Under the pieces are notes generated by a model that was given only the letters and a program-made list of their open reading frames with translations, made no database searches and had not been told where the DNA came from. From Melitaea cinxia (Eukaryota > Arthropoda > Insecta > Lepidoptera > Nymphalidae), in the NCBI RefSeq assembly GCF_905220565.1, contig NC_059408.1:7626508-7690507 (forward strand): DNA of 64,000 nucleotides. The letters are read 5' to 3'. Position numbers and translations under genes: made by a program. Below are positions 13,301 to 22,300 of the stretch, piece by piece; position 1 is the stretch's first letter, and each line of letters starts with the position of its first letter.

Positions 13301-16300
13301 GAATTTTATTTTACTTTTTAATTAAATTAATAATATTCATTATATTCTCGTTAGGTACTCTACATTTATTTCATTGAATGTTTTCCAGTATCTTTTTTTT
13401 TTTTAATTTACGTATCTTCGCAAGTAATGACCTCGCAAAGATCTGCCGCCTTGTAATTGCTAAGGCCAAATACGTGTAAATGGTTATAAAAATGACAGGA
13501 ATAAGAATATCATAAATACTATGACTGACATCTTTACAAAAGTAATTAGTAACTTTAACGAGGTATAAAAAACAAAGCAGCAAACTTAAGTGCCATTAAC
13601 GTGACAGCGTACAATACACTTACTTTTGTATCAGTAGTTACTATATTTTCAGGCTTATGGTATTCCTTAATACGACATAGTAACTAAAATTCTATTAATG
13701 TTTCAAACTTTTAGAGAAACAATTCTGTCAATTATAAACAGTTTTTAATTTAAATAAAAATTAATATATTTTCTTATTTTATTTCTACGTTATTCAAACT
13801 AGGTTAGCGGCATTGCCTGCACCGGGCGCGTCTTCATCAGAGTCAAATGAGATCACTCGTTCAAATAAAACATCTGATTCACTGATTGCGTAGTCCTATT
13901 AAACGTGACAAGTGGCTCGAGTTTTCTATGATATAATATGTAGAAATGCCTGAGTCAGTTTATTATTTCTATTAACTTGTTAAGGATCGAAAAATTTATG
14001 TAATTACTTTTATCAATTAGAGATCAATAATTAGAGATGTAAAAAAATGTCTTATACAATTAACAATCATTGCGTTCAATACAGACAATTAAGTTACCTC
14101 ACGTGTTAAGTTTTAATTTCAATAAACCGTTGTAGTTGTTATATATACTGTTGACAAAAAATAGTACAATTAGGGTAATTTGCCTCCTAAAATATTAAAT
14201 GTCAACATATTATTAGCCTGTGTATGTAATTTTATATCTATTCTAATATCTTGTGTTTATGGCGCTGGGTGTGACGGAAGCTAAAGTTTGGACGATCAAT
14301 ATTTACTTTTCATTTGTAATTAGTCAACATTTTCCTTTTGTGTTACGTTTATAGTTACAAGCGGTTTAAGTAAATTATATAATTCTCGGAATGATTTCAG
14401 AATTTTCTTTAAAAAAAATATTTCAGAATGTGCTAAATTAGTTAGTGCTAACAAACAATATACATACATAGCGTCTTCGGTACGACAAAGCCAGCCCTGC
14501 GGTCACCAACACGCCTGCCCAGCGTGGTGACTATCGGCAAAACACATAAGTTCATGCCATGAAGTGCGTGCCATTTTTGGCGCAAACTTGCGGAAGGCTA
14601 TGTCCAGCAGATAATGTAGTCAGACTGTGATACGCTGAAGTGAACAAACGATATATTGTATAAAGTTCAGATAACTTTGCAAACATGTTTATACTTTTTT
14701 AATAAAACACTTTTTTCGGATTTTATCGTGGTTTATTGTTAACTTTTGATTCCCGACGTTTCGGATACTTTACAGCAACCATGGTCACGGGAAGCCCTCC
14801 CTAAGTATCCGAAACGTCGGGAATCAAAAGTTAACAATAAACCGCGATAAAATCCGAAAAAAGTGTTTTATTAAATGAGTAAAATTCGCGTAAACATTAG
14901 AAAACAATATGTTTATACTTATTGTTTTATTTTATTTTGTGGCTTCGATTGCTTGATGCGTATTCCCTGTGGTTTCGAGTAGGTATGTTATGGTTAAGGA
15001 CCTTGACCGTAACATACTCAAAATCAGACATTCTTATTAAATACTTAATTTTGTTACTTATATGACAAATGTTATGTTATGTTATTACAAAATAATAAAA
15101 AAATGAATATACACACTATCGTTAATGACAAGTTGATAAAGTAACAATTTTAATAAGTAAGTTGACAGATCGTATTTATGGTATACGATTTTAAACACAA
15201 TGGTTTAAATTTAAAACTATTTTTTTTTTGCATTCTGCGGTAACTACTGACGTCAATTTACTCTGTTCAGTTTTTTTGCATTGCATTAGGATTCAATGGT
15301 AAATTTTATTACTGTTGACAGTTGCGTATCTAAAATATCACTTGTTCCAATGTATAATTATATAATCACTAATAAATACATACATAAACGTTTCTATTGG
15401 CTGTTATTGCGAGAGAATCTATATTTTTTAACCGACTTCAAAAAAAGGAGGAGGTTACTCAATTCAACCGTATATATATATATATATATGTTCGGGGATA
15501 ACTCCGTCGTTTATAAATCGATTTTGATAATTCTTTTTTTGTTGGAAAGGTGATATCCCTAGTTTGGTACCATGATAAGGAAACCAGGATCTGATGATGG
15601 GATCTCAGAGAAGTCGAGGGAAACTCTCGAAAATCCGCATAACTTTTTACTGAGTGTACCGATTTTGATGATTTTTAATTTAATCAAAAACTGATGTTTA
15701 TCATATGGTCACATTTAAATTTCATCGAGATCTGATTACAACTTTTGGAGTAATCTTTGATAATGCGTATTTACTGGACTATTTTTTCGTCTACCTACGT
15801 TGTATTACTGGTCGATATAATTGAAGTCAGTTTTTCTTCGTTTGCCTGCAAACACAATTTTTTAATAACACAAAATAAACATAATCTTTTTCTTTACAGG
15901 AGCACCTTAACTTGGTTGGATTCGATGCGAATCTGGGTCCGATCGTGATGTCACTGAAGAACGAGCACGTAGCCGGCCAAGACCACACTAGAATACTCCT
16001 GAGGCTACGAACAGAAACAATGATTGGACTGATACCTACACCTAGTAAGCATAACAAATTATAACATTAATTAATGTTTATGTTAATGTTATTGGGATTT
16101 CTTATAAATAATGCCAATGACCTTTTTAATAAAGTTAAGTTAGTTTATTGTAAACTATAACAGGTAAAATTTTTGTAATGTTTACTATGTTTTCGTTAAA
16201 GAAGTAGCACTAAAAAGTGAGAAAATTGTTATAAAAATTAGGTAAGTTACAAATATTCATAACTTTCACATTTTTTACTTAAAGTATAAATAAAATAATG

Positions 16301-19300
16301 TGTAACATTAGTTATATTTCTAGCACTGTAAAAGTTCGAATCGACGATCGTTCTTTTAAGCGCACACAACTTTATAACAACAAACTATAAAATAATAACT
16401 CTAATTATCTAATATAAAATAATACGGTAACGCTTTACGATCACAAATGTTACTATTTCATATCTCGAGAGTATCTAAAACTATAAACTCCGTAGATGCG
16501 ATGGCTTTTGTAATATCTCCCCAGACAATGTAAAATAAAAGAAGCATTTAATGTCTCAAGTCTTACCGTCGCTCATAAACCGACGTTTTATGTCTTTTAT
16601 TATTTTTTCAGATTCAGGGATAATTCCGTCACCATTGAGGATGGCTAAAATGCTAAACGATCAAGTTAATGTAGAGAATTTCATGGCAGTAATGTGTCTC
16701 AATGCTTCATCCCTGATCGCGGCTTACGATGAACACGTATTGGTCAACACCTTCAAGTTCGGTGTGCTTTACCAGAAATATGGTCAGACGACCGAGGAAG
16801 AATTGTTCGGAAACAACGAAACTTCGCCAGCTTTCGACGAATTCTTAGAAATGCTCGGGCAAAGAATTAAGTTGAAGGACCATAAAGGTAATAAAATAAT
16901 TAATTTAATATTCATATTTCTCTGTACGATTGTTTTTCTGTTGTTACCCAGACGCATTAAATTTTAGATGTGTTCTGGTTTGCTGATTATATTCCATATC
17001 AATTTTCAACATACATATCTATACATACAATAATTTTGCCAGAGCATCATATAATAAGCATTGTAACGTTAAGAAATATTATACATTTATATAACAATGA
17101 TATTATAACTAATTAGTGTATTATTTATTTTAATTATACGAGTATTAAAATGAAATTTAAAGTAAGTGCTGCCTAATCTACTAGTCTGTCTTGTTTTAAC
17201 AAAAAAATATTTTTTACGTGACATTGAATAATTAGGCCACACAATTAATAATGTAACAAAAATTGGCACGATGTGACATGAAACAGTACGAATCGTCATC
17301 TTAATTAAATAATGTAGTTAGATTAACATAACTTTAACAAAATTTCCCTCATATTCTAGGATACAGAGGCGGTCTAGACATAATGAACGGCCACACCGGT
17401 ACCGAGGCGGTGTACGAGAGGTTCTACGAGCGCGAGATAATGTTCCACGTGGCGCCGCTGCTGCCGCACACGGCGGGCGACGCGCAACAGTTGCAGAGGA
17501 AGCGACATGTCGGAAACGATATCGTGGCTATTGTTTTTCAGGTTCATATTATATATACCGATATTATAAATATTTTTGCGTCAATATTTGACTTTAATGA
17601 GTTAATTATGATGGTAATTTTTGCATTTAAAGGCTATTTTTTATTAACTACAAAGGAGAGTTTCATATTTAATAAACACTCTTTTTATAAAAATGAGTTT
17701 TATAATGCTGTTATAACAATAAGACAGAAAATTCTTTTGATTTTTGTCAAAGAAGGCAATATTAAAGCTTCATAATAGTCAAAAACATAAATTAGCAACA
17801 AAATATTTTTGAAGGTTTTAATAAACAATTCTATTACAGGAAAAAGCAACGCCATTCACACCAGACATGATCGCTTCGCATTTTCTTCACGCTTTTATTG
17901 TGGTCACACCAGTTGAAGCCGCTGACGGGGAGACAAGGTTAGTAAAACTACTTACACGTACATATGCGTATTATGTGTATACACTACTTTATTTCATTGT
18001 AAAACTTTCCCATTATTAAAATTCCCACATTTCAAATTGTAACAAAAGTGGAACTTTTCTCATCGCATTTTTGATCTTGTCTTCAAAAGTTCTTCAACGA
18101 AATGCATTTTAATTTTCATCCATTCTTGTCTTTATACACTTGTCAAGTTGCTTGTTTAGCATAAAGTTTGTGTAACTTTGCAACAACGCAACCGAGGCAA
18201 TATTTGCATGAGGAGGCTAAGAGAAAATGGCTCGGAAAAGGGAATGGAAATTCTTCCGGTAATTTATATGCAAACGAATGGCGACTATGTAATTAAGGAG
18301 TTTTTATGACGACTAAAATTGTAGGTTGTCCGAGCGCAAAATCTTTTTGATGATTTTAATTACAGGCTACCGCCTCGTTTGTAGGGCGAAGTGTTTATAA
18401 TTTTTACATATTTTTTTTAAATCTTGGATATACTGAAACAGTTTTTATTCATTAACATTTCATTCACAACAAACTGTTTCTTAATGAAATTAAAATTAAG
18501 CAAACTGTAAACGGGATTTCACGAAATAAAATTACGTAAAAAAATGTTGAATAAACTGTTATACAATTATAGTAATATGTATATAATAAATAGTAGTTAG
18601 TACCTTATAACAGTAGCATAGTTAATTGATAGGTAATTTATTGAATAATGAAACAAGTTAGGAAATCTATATTTTAATATTGTAAAACATAATTTATTTT
18701 TAGGTACAAGGTGGCCGTCACAGCTCGTGTCGACGTACCATTTTTCGGGCCGACTCTCCCTCAGCCGCCGATTTTCCGAAAAGGTCGCGAGCTCAAAGAG
18801 TTCCTCCTTACCAAGCTGATCAATGCTGAAAATGCGTGTTACAAAGCCGAAAAATTCGCGGAACTTGAACAGAGAACTCGAATATCGCTGCTGCAATCCT
18901 TAGCTGAAAAGTTAAAGGAAAAAACTCTCGAGTTCCTCGGTACGGGGGCAAGAAATGAACCGGGCGCGGTTTCCCCTCAGCCGGAGGGAACGCCAAAGCA
19001 AGACGGACCGGGCGCTAGATTCATTGATACAGTGAAGAAAGCGATAATTTCTAAAGTCAGGTAGGTCATCATCATCATCATTTCAGCCTATTGCAGTCCA
19101 CTGTTAGACATAGGCCTACACAAGTTCGCGCCAAAAATGGCGTGAACTTATGTGTTTTGCCCACAGTCACCACGCGGGACAGGCGGTTTGGTGACCGCAA
19201 GGCTGGCTTTGTCGCGCCGAAAACGCTGCTGCCCGTCTTCGGCCTCTGTATTTCAAAGCCAGCAGTTGGATATTTATCCAGCCATCGGTCGGCCTTATAA

Positions 19301-22300
19301 GTTCCAAGGTGGTAGTTAAACTATGCTATCCCTTCGTCGCCTCTTACGACACCCACGGGAAGAGCGGGGTGGCTATATTCTTCAATGCCGTAGCCACACA
19401 GCATTCGGTAGGTAGGTATAAAATTAAAAACAATTTGTACTTGTTATAATTTACTTTAAAAGATCTACAGTACAAAATTGAACGATAGTTAATAATGATA
19501 TGTTTCTTACATAATTATAATATATTTGAAGTTGGTGCGTAGAGTTATAAAAATAAAACAAATAATATAGCGTTCAATGCTTTTTTTTACAGATCACCAA
19601 GCGTAGATACAAATCTTTCAGGAGATAGCAACAAGAACAACCCACTTAATAAGAAAATTCATGTGCACGAAACGCCTACACCTAATGTAAGTAAAAAAAA
19701 ATCTTTCTTAGTCTTTTAAGAATATTAATCTTAGTTAAAATTAAATTAAAAGGTTGAGTTTAATTTTTGGTTTTGTTTTTATTTTAACTATTGTCATTTT
19801 GAATTTTAGTATTTATTTTAATGTTTAATTTTAATTATTATAATATTGATTGAATTTTAGTATTAAATTTGGTGATGATTTTAATTTTGTGTTTGATTGA
19901 ATTTTAGTATATTGATTTTGATTTTATTTTATTATTTATTTATTTAACAATTTATGCTATTGCTATCCTAGTGTACTAGGATAGCAATAGGAAATAGCTC
20001 TTATAAACAATGCTGGTACAAAGGCACTACTTATCCCATGATGGAATCTCTTCCAGTAGTCCTGCTACAGGAAACTTATAAAACAGTCGCAAAATTAGCG
20101 TGTAGCTATTAGTTGTTAGTTTTTTCCTAAAAAAATGTAACTAACAAAAATATGGACATGTCTGAATTAAATTATTATTAAAAACGTGTAAGATACAAAA
20201 TCAATTTAGAATATAGGTTGATTTTATGTTTTCTCTGGTGTTGTGTGTGTTGATCTGCGATTTATCTTTCTAATGCGATTCATAGTACTATGTAATGGTA
20301 TCGGAATGAAGATTTGATGACCAAACTGAGAACTAGGATTGTTTAATAACAGAATCGCGCCCTCGTGCCCTTAAGGTCATACTATTATTACATAATTATG
20401 TATGTGTGTATCAAACTCCGTCATCGGTCAAAGACATAATTTTTTATAATAATTTTTCCAGAGCGGTCGTTCGAAGTCGTCGATCGCGTCGTCGTCGGCC
20501 AGCGCGGTGTCGGTGCGCTCGGCGGGCGGCTCGGGCGAGTCGAGCCCCGACGTGACGTCACGCGCCGCGCCGCCGCGCCCGCCGCTGCACGACCACAGCG
20601 ACGACTCCAGCCTCAACTCCGTCGACCTCGACCCTCTGGGTGAGTACACATACACATATCTGTTACTGACTTATACTTTTGGGTGAGTTGACATACACAT
20701 ATCTGTTACTGACTTATACTTTTGGGTGAGTTGACATACACATATCTGTTACTGACTTATACTTTTGGGTGAGTTGACATACACATATCTGTTACTGACT
20801 TATACTTTTTTATATAAGTCGGCAAACAAGCGTACGGCTAACCTGGTGGTGAGCGATTAGCGTTGCTTATAACTTCTGTAACATCAGAAGTATCGCAAGC
20901 GCATTGCCGACCCTACCCCAATTCCCTCCAGAGGCTCTGGTCACCTTACCAACAGGAACACAACACCGCTTCAAAACAGTATTGATTAGTTGTGATCTTC
21001 TGTAATGTCGGGGTTCTATCTCAGTCAGGCTGCTCCATATTTTGAGCAGGAAATTTTCTGCTCTGGCCTACCTCAGTTAATATTCGTGCAGGCAGTAAAG
21101 TATAAAAATCTAAAATTTAGTTAAAAGTTTTGGATATATTTGAACTAAATAAGTGGCATTATTCACATATTTTTTAATTGTAATCATAAATGAAATGTAA
21201 TAGTGTCAATATTTTAGATAAGCATAAAGCTTACTGCTGTTAACCTAAAGCACGGTAATAAAGTATTTTAGTCGATTATAAAATTTGTATAACAGTCTTT
21301 TTTCTATAAAAATGTCAACTTCAAAACGTTAGTTTTCTACAACTAGTTAATTAGCGTGTTAAAATAGTCCATTCATCATCAAGTTAATTTATATCACTAA
21401 TTAGTTTTCATTGTATATTTGTATTTAATCAATACTAACAGTTATATGGACATTCATATCATTATCCATATTTATGGATATACCCATATGTAATCGTGAC
21501 ATGCTATTTGAATTTATGTTCCTCTCTAATAGACGACAAGGACTGGCTGAGTTGTGGTAAAACAACAGGTTAGTCCTGTAGAAATATGTCTTATGATATT
21601 TGTTCACTATGTATAGGCATGCTTTATGTGTTGCACAGTAATTTAGCATGCCGTATATTTTATTTACTCACTTTTCGTTTATTTTATCAATGAAAATTTA
21701 TTTATCTGTGTATCTGTATATTTCTAAATTAATGGCACTTAAATTTTTTTATATATTTCTTTTATTTATTCGTGTTTAGTCGCGTCTGTATAAATGTTAT
21801 TTGTATAACTCTCATTCTTATTACAAGGTAATGCGATACTCAGTTGTGAAGAAATTTAAAAAGAAATGTAATTCTTTTGAACTAAATTAAAGTTGGGTTA
21901 TTATTTCGTTCGCCTATGTTAGTGTCTTATTGTATATTTATAAAGTGTCATTTGATGTAAATCTATCAGGTCAATTGCAAAGAGTAAATAATTAATTAAA
22001 TAACACTAACAATTTTAACAATCAAACAAACACATAACACAACAAAACGAACAGAAAAACAGCAATAACGTACAGTAACTAATATTCAAACGTTCATCTA
22101 CACACGTCCATGTAACATTCATTAGGAAGAACATTATATAAAAATAGAATTTTAAATAAACACTTGAACATAACTGTTTGGCTTACTGACCCTTCTTGAA
22201 TTAATTTTATAGTTAATTACAAATTTTAATACATCAATTTCAAAATTTAATTAAGTACTTATTTTTAATCTGTAGAAATGGTGTTGATAATTCCTCTAAG

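Noticed and set aside
16551..16611. Upstream in-frame extension of the exon at 16612
   Set aside because: An attttttcag acceptor and the phase join with the exon at 15900 fix the start at 16612.
17542..17775. Extension of the catalytic exon to a stop at 17775
   Set aside because: The RapGAP sequence continues exactly in the exon at 17840; the extra codons are AT-rich intron translated by read-through.
20638..20809. CRISPR-like array
   Set aside because: Units are directly contiguous with no variable spacers, and the genome is eukaryotic.
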